From Vigna angularis (taxonomy: Eukaryota > Streptophyta > Magnoliopsida > Fabales > Fabaceae), in NCBI RefSeq assembly GCF_016808095.1, contig NC_068976.1, positions 1,632,001-1,696,000 on the forward strand: a DNA stretch of 64,000 nt, read 5' to 3'. A program made the translations under genes and the position numbers. Positions within the stretch are counted from its first letter, which is position 1, and every line of letters starts with the position of its first letter. Below are positions 1 to 13,480 of this stretch, piece by piece. The notes below the pieces were generated by a model that worked only from the letters and a program-made list of their open reading frames with translations, was not told the DNA's origin and searched no databases.

Positions 1-151
1 CTCCGATTAGCTTTGCAGGTAGATTGGTCAGTCAGTCAAGCTTGTTTGTTGATTGGCCCTCCAGCCAAGCTTCGTAGGTAGATTTCCCATTTGGCCGAGC
101 ATGTTCACAAGTTGTTGTTTAAGAATAGTCCTTTCAAATTGTGTTGTGGTC
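1..151. other. unassigned repeat-like DNA
   Basis: No gene is visible. The stretch contains repeated phrases of the type ggccnagcttngtaggtagatt, which suggest a decayed extension of the tandem repeat that follows. Confidence 0.3.
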
Positions 152-345
152 TTTAGGAAGGCTTTATGTTAGGTGGCCGACTTGGACAGGCTCTGTTAGG
201 TGCGACCGACTTCTGGTAGGCTTTTCTTAGTGCTATCGACTTTAGGCAGGCTTTGTTTAGATGTTTCTAACTTTAGGCAAGCTTCACTTTGATGTTGTTG
301 ATTTTAAGAAAGCTTCGCTTTGATGCTGCCGACTTTAGGTGAGGT
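152..345. repeat. degenerate tandem repeat, about 31 bp unit
   Basis: About six imperfect copies follow one another. Each contains a variant of ggcaggctttgtttaggtg followed by a variant of ccgacttta. Unit length drifts between 29 and 33 bp. The 86- and 74-codon open frames just downstream (339-599) overlap in two frames, show no domain and are treated as chance. Confidence 0.6.
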
Positions 346-1607
346 TCTCTTTGTTGGGTGGTGCTGGTTTGGGTAGGTCTGGTCAAGCTGATAATCGTTT
401 TAGCTTGCTTCTATATTGGATTTCTTTATCGTTACTACACTTCAAGCAATCCTCGTTGCTCTTTGAGTCCTATTCCTTCTTGTTCTCACGTTTCTTGTCT
501 TTTCTTTCAAATTCACTTATTGTCGAAGGAAGTGAAGGTGGCCAAGGCGAAGGTGGGACATCCTTGTCGACTTGTGTATTAAGGTTGGTCGAGAGCTAAC
601 AACCAAGACGTGGACTTCTAACTAATAGAACATTTGTGTTGTTCAACTGACCTTTAAGTAGGTTTGTGAATTGAAGTCAACAACGTAATTAACTTAGACT
701 AAACAGTAATTAAAAACAGGATGGCCACTAGTTTGATTGCAATGCTTCCAATCCCAGATTAATAATAATTACCCACTCCTCTCACCCCTAATCCAACTCG
801 AATTAACCAACTTAGCGAAGATCAATCCAATTTTCATAAAAACGAATTAAGCAAACGTAATGGACCTATTTAATCATTCTACACTATTACAGATTAAGCA
901 ATTGTGACTTTAATCAATTAAGAAAAGATTAAACATAAATGTGGCAATTAAGCATGTACCTAATTACAGCACATAACAGATTATATGATGCAAAGCAAAA
1001 ACAACATAATCACAATGACAGCACAATAATCTCATGGAAACATTGCAGTCTCACTAATGTCCAACCAATCAGATTTAAGCTACCATTAATACAATTGTAA
1101 ACAGTTAAATAGAATTAGAAACATAATAGCAAAGGAAAATGCAATTGGAAACGAAACTACAAGCAAGAATAGAACACAATGGATTAATCAACAAACTAAG
1201 AAAAAAAAATTGAATGAACCCAGAAAACGAAATTGTAAAACAAAATAGGAAAACGAAAGAAAATTGGAGTACGAAATTGCACTATGAACAAGAACAGTAA
1301 AACGAAGTAGATGAAACAAAACAACGAGAACAAGAACAGTAAAATGAAATTTAATTAGGATTGCAATAGAAAACGAAATTCAATACATAAAATGAGAGTA
1401 GAAAACAAAAATGAAACCTAAGGGAGAGCCCCTACTATTGTTCACGTCCTAACACAATAGAGAATGGAATCAAACATTTTTGCTCTTTGGGTACTAAAAC
1501 CTAAGCCAGGCCAATCTGCCCTACAAATGGGCCTCTCTCAATCTAACCAAAAAATGGACTCAGTCATAAAATCTAACCCAAAATACATTAAAACGAAATT
1601 ACAAAAC
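346..1607. other. gene-free, A-rich stretch
   Basis: No coding signal is seen. From about 720 to 1440 the plus strand is very A-rich, with recurrent short phrases such as aaaacgaaatt and agaacagtaaaa. It could be untranslated DNA of an old retrotransposon, but nothing proves that. Confidence 0.4.
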
Positions 1608-2957
1608 TGTTGAGATTGTTCATAGGGGAACACTAGTTTAGCTGAACCCACAATCTCAATGATATCTGAGTTTTTTATGATGACAATACATAATTAATAA
1701 CACACATGTATTTGGTGTTACATGTTCTATGCTTACATGTTATATGCATTTTTGAGAACATGATTGTGTTGTTTGTGTTGTTCATTGCATTTCAATGTGT
1801 TCTATATGTGATTTTATACATGAATGCATGACACATGTTTTTGGAAAAAATTGTGTGGCAAAACAACAGTTTTAATTCAATTAAAACTCGTGTATTTGCA
1901 CAAACTTTTTCAAGTGTGCTGTGAGAGTTTTTCAAAGAGAAAAGTTTTCAAAACTGTTTTACTCTGTTACAAAGTCGATTACATGTGTATTGCATTCGAC
2001 TGAGTTTTTTATGTTTTGAATAACTGTTAATGCTTGATATAACTGTCACAACGGCTATATTTTTAAATATGTTGACCAAGCATTAAATGAAATTCGACTG
2101 CATTAATTGCAAATTCAATTAACTGCATTGATTGTTGCTAACTGTAATAACATAATTGCTATATTCGACGCATTAGTAGCTTAGTCGATTAAAATGCGTC
2201 AGAGTTGTGTTTATCTATAAATTGACGCGAATTTGATTTCTATAAGAACTTTTGTGAATCTAACAGTTTGTGATATCTTTTGCAGAAAGTGCATTCTTAC
2301 AGAAAGAGAGAAAGAGCTACAAGAAACAAGAAGTGACCGTGGTGATCATCTACTTGTGGATTCTTGAAAAGCAAGTTAACTACACGTACAAAGGATGATC
2401 ATATTTGCACCTTAGGTGTAACTCAAAGATCAGAGGCTACAATCTTGTGAAGATTGGATTGAGGTTCCCTGTTGTGATTACAGGAAGAAGAGCGTGTTGC
2501 GTTCTTGACTTTGAGGGTGGCTCAAAGGGTTTGGACTGCTGGAAAGGGGATTCTTGCTGCTAGTCTGTTTGTATACTGTCTATATTTTGATTAGAGGGTT
2601 AGAGAGGTGTTTTATATTTTTGACATGAGGTTGCTATAAAAGTCTTGTAAAAACCATGATCATTATAGTGCATTGGCTTCCTATTGTTGGAAGGACATTG
2701 GATGTAGGCTTGGCCGAACTAGTATAAAACTCAGTGTTTGATCTTTCTATCCCTACACTCTTTTATTTAGTCGACTTCTTACTGTACTCAACCGATTTAA
2801 TTTCCGCTTCATAAACAAGTCTTTTATCTTGCGTTTCAAGAAAGTCATAAAGCCATCATTTTTGGTGAAAAAGATTTTGAAAGTTTAAATTTTTTACTTC
2901 ACCAATTCACACCCCCCCCCCTTTTGGTGTGAGAAATTGATTCATTCTTTTTTAACA
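1608..2957 (+). mobile_element. solo LTR, Copia (SIRE-type) family
   Basis: The stretch begins TGTTGAGATTG and ends TTAACA. Its 5-bp flanks are AAAAC and AAAAT, a near-perfect target duplication. It carries the conserved phrase ggatgtaggcttggccgaac followed by tagtataaaa near 2700, and a C10 run at 2912-2921 in the caccaattcacaccccc block near the 3' end. No internal coding region or second LTR is present, so it is read as a solo LTR. The same family recurs at 28637-30130 (-), 30131-30924 (+), 31988-32594 (+) and 61895-63905 (-). Assignment to SIRE-type Copia comes from the gag linked to the 28637-30130 copy. Confidence 0.8.
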
Positions 2958-3224
2958 AAAATGAAATTGAAATACAATGCTGATGTGAACAATAGAAAAT
3001 AACGTAGCAACCCTCTTGAAGTCCCAATTATAATTCCAAAATTTACCCTGAAAATAATAATGGGAATAATTAAGCTTAGATAATTCAAATTAATTAAAAT
3101 ATGAATTATTTGTCAGATTAAGCCCAAATAGAAAAATTGAGAGAATAATGTACAATTAAGCATAATATACTAATTAATTTCGGTGCGAAAACCTAAGAGA
3201 ATAGGACAAAATAACGATTCATCA
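2958..3224. other. short AT-rich spacer
   Basis: AT-rich DNA between the solo LTR and the minisatellite. No gene or signal is visible. Confidence 0.4.
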
Positions 3225-3650
3225 GTCACCTTTGTAGTCTTTTGTTATCATCTCCTCCGTGATTTTTCTCTCGTTGCCACCTCGATGGACTTTTCTCGTT
3301 GCCATCACCAAGGTCTTTTCTTGTTTCCACTTCCGTGGATTTTTATTCTTGTCACCTTTGTGGTCTTTCATTGTTGCCACCTGTGTGGACTTTTGGCGTT
3401 GTCACCTTCGTGCTCTTTTATTGTTGACACCTTCGTGGACTTTTATCGTTTCCACCTTTGTAGTCTTCTATCTTTGCCACCTTTGTGGAATTTTATTGTT
3501 GCCACCTCCATGGGTTTTTATGATTGTCACCTCCATCGACTTTTATCATTGTCACCTCTGTGGTCTTCTATCGTTGCCACCTATCATTGTCACCTTCGTG
3601 GCTTTTTATCGTTGCCACTTCCATGCGCTTTTCTCGTTGTCGTCTAGTAA
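3225..3650. repeat. 25-bp minisatellite, about 17 copies
   Basis: Consecutive units fit the pattern GYCACCTTYGTGGWCTTTTA followed by TYGTT. Nearly all are exactly 25 bp. One unit near 3575-3590 is cut to about 13 bp. The plus strand is strongly C/T-rich. Because 25 is not a multiple of three, several frames stay open across the array (154, 136 and 79 codons). The predicted peptides only repeat the unit in three frames, so they are not genes. Confidence 0.85.
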
Positions 3651-4082
3651 CTCAGGTGTCTTATTTTAGGGTTTACGGTGCCATGTTCGTGGCTTTATGT
3701 GTTGTCGGAGTAAGCTTTCTAGTAGTGAATGTTTGTTCTTGTGCGTCTACAAGAGGAGCCTAGGGAAGGAAACCCCTTGCGTTGGCTGTCTTTCTTGCTC
3801 TTGTAAGTCTTTTCATCATTCAAATTTATTTGTTTTCCGTTCTTTCTTTATGGTTATTTTTGCATAGTTATATTGTGTGTGATCGTAGTTGTGGTATAGC
3901 TAGTCAATAGTCATCTTAGCATAAAGGAGCAAAAACGAATAACTAAATAAATCATAGATAACATGTAAAGGTTTTAGGAACAAAATGTTTTCTTATCTCT
4001 TAGACATTTGTCTGTGTGTCATCTTAGGAATTTTATCAGTGGACGTTTGTCCTCATTCTTATTTACTTTTGAGGTGACCTCA
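3651..4082. other. gene-free stretch
   Basis: No coding signal, terminal repeat or array is visible between the minisatellite and the gypsy gag remnant. Confidence 0.4.
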
Positions 4083-5480
4083 ATTAGCTTGTTAGAGAAG
4101 ATTATGGGTAGTAGCCATGGTGGTAGGAACTAGCTTACCAGGTTTATGCTTCTTTGATACCTTTTTTGCATAGAACAAGAGCTTCCTCCCCCTCGAAACC
4201 TCCAACAATAGTGTGGATGTTGCCCCTTCCTTGGGCAGGGTTGGGTTGGACGATCTAGCTTTGAATGAATGGCTTTGTAGCGGCAGGTTGCCAATCTTGG
4301 ACAAGCTTAGGGCCTTAGGATTTGGAGGACCATTTTGTGCTGCTTTAGTTGTCCTCGGCCCCGTCCTGCAAAATCACTTTGTCCTTAGCCTCAACCCTTA
4401 CTCGGGAAGCCGCTAGGTCCTCTACCCCGATCATCGTTTCTCGCTTGGATAGAACGAACTAGAGCTTCAGAGCAGATAAGATCTTCAATGACATCCTTTA
4501 GTTGACAACATTCGTCGGTGGTGTGTTTTGTTCTCTGGTGGTAGAAACACATTTTTGTATTGTTGTCCTCGATGAAAGGTTGTTGAGGCTCAGGAGTTGA
4601 ATGAGCTCTAAGCTGCAAGCTTCTTTGAGTATATCGGGTTGTAGCTCGGTCAGCGGTGTTATTGTTCCTATTCTTTCCTCTTGTTGGAACGTCAGGCTTC
4701 TTTGCCTTTTTTATGTTTTCCTCATGGCCATGTACTTGGTTACTCGTTCTTTGAGATTGTTCATGTTGTCCGATTTCTCTGTAAAATGAGTGTTTGAGAA
4801 GCGTTCAGACTATAGACCATTGATTATTGAGTGCATAATCCCAATGGAGTAAGGTTTGGGATCACTATTGTTGTGGTGGTGAACCTTTCCATGAAATGTC
4901 TTAGCGTTTCATTTTCCTTCTACTCTATGTATTTTAGGGCTATGATATTTGTGTCGATGAAGCTCTCATTCAAAGTAGTTGGATCATCTGCGACTTTCTC
5001 TCATTTTGTGTCGGGCTTACGTGTTTCAGTCTCTTTGAGCTCAACATTGAGGAGATCGGTCTCAATTGGAGTGGCAGGAGCGTCCACGAGTCTCTCCTAT
5101 TTTGTGCCAAGTTGACCTACTCTGGTGGTGAGGAGATCAATCTCGACCTCTACTCGAACCTCGTTGAGCCGGCTAGTTGTGCTTCGTTTGAGAGTTGTGG
5201 GGGTCTTCTTCCCAAGAGTTGGGCTAAGAATGGGGCGTGAGGCTTTCAGCTCGGCATCGTAATGTTTGTGTTGTTCGTTTTTCTATTGGATTAACATCTA
5301 CATTTGATGTTACATAGTCGTCATTGGGTTGGATTTCATCTCTTGGAAAATTGTGGTTGACTTCGAGTGGTGATGATGGAATGTGAGGCCAGGGAAGATC
5401 TTTACTGAGGCCACATGGTAGGCGTCAAACGATCTTACTGCGATCTTGAGCATAGATTTGCGGGCATGTGACAAGATCTT
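4083..5480 (-). pseudogene. Ty3/gypsy gag remnant (Tat/Ogre-like)
   Basis: Translated right to left on the minus strand, the stretch gives pieces typical of a Tat-clade gag. First is a segment with ENETLRHFMERFT and a following MHSIINGL near 4.95-4.83 kb. Next is LKERVTKYMAM near 4.75 kb. Then comes a zinc-knuckle-like CFYHQRTKHTTDECCQLK near 4.53-4.48 kb. Last is the gag-protease linker phrase GNIHTIVGGFEG near 4.21 kb. The pieces lie in different frames with many stops. No protease active site, RT or integrase follows. It is a dead fragment. The clade call rests on remembered motifs. Confidence 0.65.
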
Positions 5481-7734
5481 ATTGGTGACTTGAATGCTCC
5501 TTATGGTCGAAATAAGATTCCTTATTATTCAAAAGGGAAAAATTCACCTACAAAAGACTATATAACACTCAAATCAATAAGAGAGTTTAGAATTTATGAA
5601 TATAAGTATAAGATATTAAATGAGTATTAAGTAAGTCTTTCTCATAAAATATTACTAATTGTATATTTAAGATTTACATGTATATATGCTATCATTAAAA
5701 TAATATTTATTTCAAGTATATAATACCATAATAACTAATAATAACATAATAATACTTCCTCATAAATAATAACTATAATACTTCATCATAAATAATAACA
5801 TAAATAATAATTATAATACTAAATAAGATGTAATTTTAAACTCTCTTTTTTCACTTGAATTGTATTAAAAAAAGTTAATACTTTCATGTTATAACTATTA
5901 TGGTGCTAATAGTTAACCATTAGGTTTCAATTGTGACGTGCAAGCCAGAATATCCTCAGCATTTAATCTCATTATCTGAAAGAATCTATTAGTCAAACTT
6001 TTTTTCGTGAGTGTATGTCCTTTTCTATCCGCATTTTCCAGGTGTCTGATTGGTTCATTCTTCTTGATTTTCTTTTTCTCATTTCACTCTTTTAAAATAA
6101 AATAAATAAAAATATCATTATAAGATAAAATGAAAAAAAATCAAAATTATATCTATAATAATATATAATTGTTTTGATATGTTTAATAATTTTCATAATT
6201 TGAAAGTCGATGTTAAAAACAATTTATATTTTTTTTCTTATCGTTCTAAAACAATACGAGAAATCATGATAACATTTTGAGTTTCAAAATAAAAAATATC
6301 TCAAATACGATTATTCACTTAATTAATGATATTATATCACTAAATTAGAGATAGAAATTATACCTACAAAACCCATTAGGCCAATGATTCAGTAACCAAT
6401 TTTATTTTACAACTTTTATTTAAAAATCCAAAAAACCTATAAATACATATTAACTATGCACGGATTATTCACCCTATAATTCTCTTGATCATTACAATAT
6501 TCTCATATTTTATTACTAAGCTCTCTAATCTTTTCTTGTTTTATGTCCAAAATATTTTGTAAATACATGTCTCTCAATCTTTATGAGCAACTTAGTGATC
6601 AATTCTTAGAATTACCAATTCAATTCTCAAATTATATTTCTTCCGTATCGGAATAACATTCTTTTCACGTAAAAACATGAATAATAATGAGAATTGAAAA
6701 TAAATAAATATGAACTTTTTAAATAAAATTTATAACATAATTTCCTTAGTAAGTATTTAAAAGATTTAGCATAGATGGGAGGGAGTGTAAATTTGAGTGA
6801 CCGACAGAAGGTGTGGTTAGTCAAAATTAGTTAGGTTGATCTGTTATCAACCTCATGAAGTGGCCACCCCCACATCATCAATAACAATATTTTAATTCAA
6901 TTCAACCTTCAAAGTTCGTGGTCAATGATATAGCCGGACACAGACACCTAAACAGCCTCTTTAAAATCAAATCAATTTAAATAATAATCCAAAATTATTG
7001 AAATGAAATCGAAAACTGTAACTAATTTTTTCTTTTTAATTTGTTAAGTTTATTTTTTTCCTAGTTTAGATTTGAGAATGAAAACAAAATTGTGTATTTC
7101 ATTTATTATATAATTTTATTATTAAATCAAGATAATAAGTTTCTATTATACTTTTAAGTATAAGATATGTCATTTACTTATAAATATAAGGAAAATTTGA
7201 AATTATAAATATAACAATAATATGTACATTTTCTTATTTGATAACTTTTATTATAACATATTTAATAATTTTATATGATAGAAATAGAAATATTTAAATT
7301 CAAACAAAACGTTCCTGAATCGTATTTAAATTTTATTTTTATTTTGAATGAGTATTTGATGGAAGATAGAAGAAAAATAAGAAAAAAAACCTAAGATAGA
7401 AAAAAAAAACTAAATTCTATTATTTTCAGCTCACTTTTTTTTCATTTATCAAAGGAAATGTAAAAATATTGATGTTCCAAAAACATTAAACGTTTTTACC
7501 TGAAATATTAATTTTTATTTAATGTTTATTATTTTAAAGAATTTAAAAGATGTTAAAATGGTTCTTAATTAGGAAAAAAAATAGTATCCCATAGGTACCA
7601 AACTTTTGGTATTTATTTCTCTCTATATAGTCCATCTTCTTTCTTTTAGAACCATATATTGTAATGGAAGCCGTGTATGGTAGCATAGCTATCCATGTAC
7701 ACCTTTGAATAAGGTCTTTTTTTTTTTTTTTGTC
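5481..7734. other. AT-rich gene-free stretch
   Basis: Very AT-rich, with short runs and local repetition. At 5690-5830 a unit of about 29 bp built on ataatacttcntcataaataataac is repeated about three times. A T14 run near 7717-7731 closes the stretch. Short open frames at 6627-6824 and 7543-7743 have low-complexity products and are rejected. Confidence 0.5.
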
Positions 7735-9739
7735 ATCGGTCATCTCTCGAATTTATCATGTTTCAACAATATCTGCAACATCATCTACTCACATATATCA
7801 CATTATATGATTATCACTGATAATTTCATTCAAAAACACACAACAATAATCAAACACCCCGTACATAGAAGTATTAATCATAGAATTCCTAATCCTATAA
7901 CACAAACAATTCAATCATCTTAAATTACTCAATCCTTGATCCTCGATCTTCAATGTTATCACGAACATCATAAACATAGACTAATTGTTTATCCTCTTAA
8001 CAACACCTATGCTAACTACACCACATGATACCCTCACTATCATCATAACATTCCTCTGAAGCATTATCGTCATTACGATCATCAACACGTGTACCACCAT
8101 CATGAATAACCTCATCATGACCACTACCAAGAGCCTCGACAAAACCATAAACATTATAATGGAAAGAATCAGTCTCACTCTTGTACCCTACCTCACCCAC
8201 CTGTAGTCTCCATTAAAGGCCACTTTTAGCATCCCCTAAAGGCCACTTTTAGCCTCCCCACGGGTCATCTATAGCCTCCCCTACAGATCATCTATAGCCT
8301 CTCCTACAAATTTGCTCGAGTAGCCCCGCAATCTAGCTAAAGAACATGTATTCCTGTCATACAAGGATAAGGATACACCATCACCTCCACACAAGGAAGG
8401 TTCAATACCTAAACAACCCTTCCTTTGCACACAAGGAAAAAGGAAGCACTTATTCGCAAATAAACTTTGGATTTACTAGGTACAACAAGTAGACTTATCC
8501 TCCATTCTCATGCTCATCAACCACATACTCAGGTACACTCCAACACTCACTTATGCTCCAACCTCAACCATAAGTCAAACCTCAACCACTAATCTCATTC
8601 TCTGATTATCATCACGTTCTACAGCTCCTCAAGCTTGGTCCACGTCCATTCTTCATCAATACACACATTTCCAGTAAAAGCACACTAGGATAATAAATTA
8701 TCATAAGTGATAATCGATTATTCCCAAGAAGTTTACAATTACACAAATTATACTGTGATAATCAATTATCACTTAAGACTCAAACAAATGTGAAAATAAT
8801 TGATTATCATCCGAGATAATCAATTATTCTAGAAACAAGACTCAAACAAATATGAAAATAATTGATTATAAGTAGTGATAATCGATTATTATCGAATCGA
8901 AATACTTCATTGACAAATTCAAGTGTTCAAAACACATACATCAACCCTAAATCATAAGGGAACATACCCACATCATGTATATATTGAAGTCTCACATACC
9001 CTTATGAATAGACCCTAATACATACATTGCATCACTTGAATAATCTAAAACCCATCATTATGGAGATTACAACCCAAATAAACCCAATATATTGCATATG
9101 ATCATCATATCACTCTTTATAACATATATTTATATGGTAAAACCCCCAAACAACATACATTTTTCCTCCTTTAGCATCAATACATATTATCATGGGATAA
9201 CCCAACAAAACATACATATTTTCATAGGGAAAATCCTACATAAATATGATATAAACCCTATCATCAAGCATACAGAAACCCTTTCCCAACAATAACAAGA
9301 GATAATCATAATCATAATCATATAAACATGTATCAAAACAAGGATTTCCATGCAAGAATATTAAGAATGCATAGCATACAACAATTAATAAATGTAAGAG
9401 ACCATTTTTCCCCTAAGTAAAAATACAAATAAACTAAAGGTTTCCCTTAACTCTTTTCTTACTTAGAATGAACATACCATCATTCAATCCTAGAGCACCC
9501 TTCGATCATCAAGTCAACCCATCACATTGGTACTATTAAACACATATATTACAATTCAACCATCATACCAAAACATGTTTTACACTTGATTAAAATAACA
9601 TTAAAGAAATAATATAATTATGTTTTAACAAAGATATTCACACATAACACCTTATTAGGCTTATGAACTCTTAAAATAAAACATATTTAAGTCTTAACAA
9701 AACTTTATTCCTAAAACTCCTATTTTCTCCGGGTCTTAT
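7735..9739 (+). mobile_element. LTR copy A (Ty3/gypsy type), 5'-truncated
   Basis: This stretch aligns by eye, block by block, with copy B at 9740-14738. Shared blocks include the repeated cctcccctacag phrases, the ATAATCGATTAT palindromes, and an ataatcataatcataatcat block near 9305 and again near 14193. Its 5' end is missing: homology starts right after the T14 run. It stops at ctccgggtcttat, one step short of an LTR end. The missing last bases (CTTACA) appear after copy B at 14739-14744. So B was inserted next to the 3' terminus of A. Confidence 0.65.
8205..8310. repeat. short tandem repeat inside LTR A
   Basis: About four imperfect units of 25-30 bp, variants of tagcctcccctacagatcat and aaaggccacttttagc. 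A shorter version occurs at the equivalent place in copy B near 10545-10610. Confidence 0.55.
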
Positions 9740-11389
9740 TGTAACACCCCGATTTCTGAGATGTCGCGGGTTATTAAAAATTGGTAAAATTCAAAAATTA
9801 TCATAGCGCGAAAATGTACTTAAAGATAACCTTATCCCATTACATTATTTCGAGTAATAAAATAACGAAGGAAATACTCCAATTATATTGTCTTAAATTG
9901 TCTCTCGAGTTAATCACACCTCTAGAACATCTGTATCATTATCTGTTGATCATCGTTGATAATTACATTCACAAACACAAACATGTATAGGGTAAGCTAT
10001 TGATAAAACAATCATAACAACAAGATACATACATATTGATTATATCAACCATAATCAAACACACAAGATATATATCTTCTGATTATACCAACCATAACCA
10101 AAGACACAACAAGATACATACCTTCTGATTATATCAACCATAATTCAACACCCCCATACATAGTAGTAATAACAATAGGATTCCTAATCTTCTACATAAA
10201 CAATTCAATCATATTGAATTACTCAATCCTCGATCCCTGATCCTTGAACTTCGATCATTGATCCTTGATCTTTAACCCTTGATGTCATCATTAACATCTC
10301 TCACATAGACCCTTGGTTTATCCATTCATTAGCACTGATGTTAACTACTTACTATAACCATTATAGTAACAAAACTATCAACATGACATAACCTGGAGCA
10401 TCTCAAGTACCATGATCATCATCATAGATGCACCATACTCATGATTATCACAGTCAAGAACAACATCATGATCATCACCGTACTATAATATCATAGTGGA
10501 AAGAGTCCATCTCACTCTTGTACCCTCTCTCACCGATTGTAGCCACTTCTATAGCCCACATGTAGCCTCCCCTACAAGACATTTGTAGCCTCCTCTACAG
10601 ATCATCTCCTTCCAATGCACACAAGACAAAAGGAAGCACCTATTTGCATATAGAACCAGGATTTACGAGGTACAACAAGTAGACTTATACTCCACTCTCA
10701 TGCTCATCAATGACATACTCAGAAACATCCCAACACTCACTCATTTCATTCTCAACCACAAGTCAAACTGACCCTAAACATAACCACTAACCTTAATCTT
10801 TGTTTATCATCATGTTTCACAGCTCCTCAGGCTTGGTTCACATCCATTCTTCATCAAATTCGTCAATTTTTACCAAAATGCACTGTGATGATCAATCATC
10901 ACTTAAGATAATCGATTCGCTACTACCCAAACCACTAATGAGTAAAATCAAAGCAACACACCCAAGAACCACACCTACACCGATAGAGAACTTTACCCCT
11001 CATGCATAAGTTACACCACCAAAAATCTCACCGTCTAAACCAAATAACGTGATCTAGGAAATACACAACCTCTACAATCACAACCATAGAGATTTAGCAC
11101 ACCTTATAACATTATCATAAATTGATCAATGCATTTAGAATAATACCAAAATAAACACCAAATCACCAATATAACATTTATATCATAGTAGTTAAGTCCT
11201 TACTACAATTCCATCACACCAAGGAACATCAAATCATAATAAGACTATAACAGCCAATGCGATAACCACACCTACATTCCCTTAAATGAAATCATGTTCA
11301 ACTTATTACTTATGCACCATCTGTCAATTTACGACAACTCGTGTCTATCCAACCATCATTATAAATGTATGTCAACTTCCATACTCGAA

Positions 11390-11790
11390 TCCCAGTCCCT
11401 TCCACCGCCCCTCCAGGACGAAGATACTCATCTCTTCCACCGTCACTTAAAGATGAAGAGATTCACCTTTCTACCCTCTCGCAAGAGGAAAAGTGACTAC
11501 CTTTCTACCCCCTCGAAAGAGGAAAGAGCAACACTTGAATATCAGTCCCCTCCACCGCCCATCATGGACAAAGAGACCCATCTCTTCCACCACTCTCATG
11601 GATGAAGAGACCCATCTCTTCCACTGCCTTTTAAAGACGAAGAGATCCATCTCTTCCATCGCCTTTTAAAGACGAAGAGATTCACCTTTCTACCATCTCG
11701 AAAGAGGAAAAGTCACTACCTTTCTACCCCTCACAATAGGAAAGGTGACTACCTTTCTACCCACTCGAAAGAGGAAAGATACAACCCCGG
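11390..11790. repeat. degenerate tandem repeats inside LTR B
   Basis: Two interleaved motifs recur: variants of gacgaagagacccatctctt plus ccaccg, and variants of acctttctaccctctcgaaa plus gaggaa. There are five or six occurrences of each. The 103-codon frame at 11294-11605 and the 62-codon reverse frame at 11471-11659 run through these repeats and show no domain. Confidence 0.65.
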
Positions 11791-11957
11791 ATTAACTAAG
11801 TATAGCCAGAAAACCATACTTAAAACATACTCACCATCATACCACATAGTTGGTTCAACACCGTGACTCTCTCACTAAGCTAACCAATGATAAAGGAAAA
11901 CCATTACCCTTCTTCTCGTAACTCATCCTCTTCCCCTACCCCACACAGGTGAAAGAG

Positions 11958-12988
11958 GAATAACAAACCAAGAGGTTTTTTAATACGAGCGTGTTCCTTT
12001 TAATTTCTACTCAATTAAACTTACCAAGCAAATAAAAATAACAAATAAAAAGAGTAAGATTAAGAGAAATTTGAACAGATGATTTTATCCTGGTTCGGAT
12101 CTTACCAATCCTACATCCAGTTGCTTATCTCAAATCAAGATAAACAATTCATACTCACAAAATAATTACAAATTACAATAAAAAAGAAACAATTTGTAAA
12201 AGTTTAGAAACCACCTCTTTTATTACCCTAAGAGATGAAAGTCACTTCCCCTATAACCCACAACGGATAAACACCTCCTTTGAATCTTCACAAAGGATGA
12301 ACACCTCCTCCGAATGCTTCACGAAGGATGATAGGCTTTTAACTCAGCAACAACAACAACACTCAATCACACTCCATGTGAAAGTTCTCGCTCTATCTCA
12401 ACACACCAAGTTCTCAAAGCCACAACACAAGGGTTCAAAAAACCCTTGAACACTTATCACCGCACACTGTAGATAAGAATTTTCAAAATACACTTATTTT
12501 GTATTTTGTATTTCGTATTTTAGAATGAGAGTCTCAATCTAATTTATAGAGATCTCACTCAAGGATACCTCTAAAAATCCGTTGTCAACTAATTAACGTG
12601 TGATAATCAATTATCCAATTATGATAATTAATTATGCATTTAATGAATGCACAACGGTAAAAAAACTTGCTTAAAAATTCTCATAATTGCTCATTATAAT
12701 CAATTATGGCAAGTCATAATTGATTACTGATAATCGATTATTATAAATTGATAATCAATTATATTGAGTATAAAATGAGGTTTTCTGATTCAAAATAAAT
12801 TTTAATCCAACCTAAGGCAAACAATACATAGAATCGAATATAAACCACATCGTATACATAAATATACTAGATTATAAAAACTTTAATATAAAAACAAGTC
12901 TTCATGAAGATCTTCCTGCAATAAGAGCACTTGAGACTTGACTTTGAGACATCATCAAAATTTCTACTCTTTAGCTTTATGCTAACAT
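11958..12988 (-). mobile_element. inserted LTR-like block flanked by a 34-bp direct repeat
   Basis: The block is bracketed by two identical 34-bp copies at 11924-11957 and 12989-13022, starting catcctcttcccc and ending gtgaaagag. Its interior, read on the minus strand, matches the LTR-like stretch at 33370-34168. Shared parts are the repeated ctttgngaagattcaaaggag-type phrases near 12265-12330, the cctacatccag/ggttcgga motif at 12090-12120, and AT-rich ATAATCGATTAT palindromes at 12600-12760. A 34-bp flank is far longer than the 5 bp made by LTR integrases. Confidence 0.6.
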
Positions 12989-13480
12989 CATCCTCTTCCC
13001 CTACCCCACACAGGTGAAAGAGAGATCCTAACTTTAAGGGTATCACCGCCACCATACTAGATCACTTCCTATTGTTAACATCATGCAAGAAGGGATAATC
13101 GATTATCATCCCAGATAATCTATTATTCCCGAAACCGCACTCAAAACCAACGGCTAGATAATTGATCATAACTAATGATAATCGATTATTGCCAAATTAA
13201 AAAACATCCTGGACATGATACAAGCATTAAAAAAATACATACATCAATCCTAGATCACATGGAAACATAGTTAACACATCATACATGCATTCAAGCATCA
13301 CATACCCATGTAAACATACTAAAACACATAATACATCACTTGAATCATCCAGATTCAATCATTGACATATTATACCCCCAATTATAAGGTGTAGAGTCTC
13401 CGATAAAAACACCAAAATAGGGCTTTTGATCAGGCAAACTAATTAAGCATAATGCTTATAAATGAGAACCAAGAAGATGA

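Noticed and set aside
3225..3650. Regularly spaced repeats as a CRISPR array
   Set aside because: Units are contiguous without unique spacers, and the DNA is plant nuclear.
3183..3763. Three overlapping plus-strand frames (154, 136 and 79 codons)
   Set aside because: All are translations of the same 25-bp minisatellite in different frames. No start context, splice signal or domain supports a gene.
7981..8200. Two minus-strand frames with Met/Val-rich or His/Asp-rich products
   Set aside because: They fall inside LTR copy A, in a low-complexity atcatca-rich stretch.
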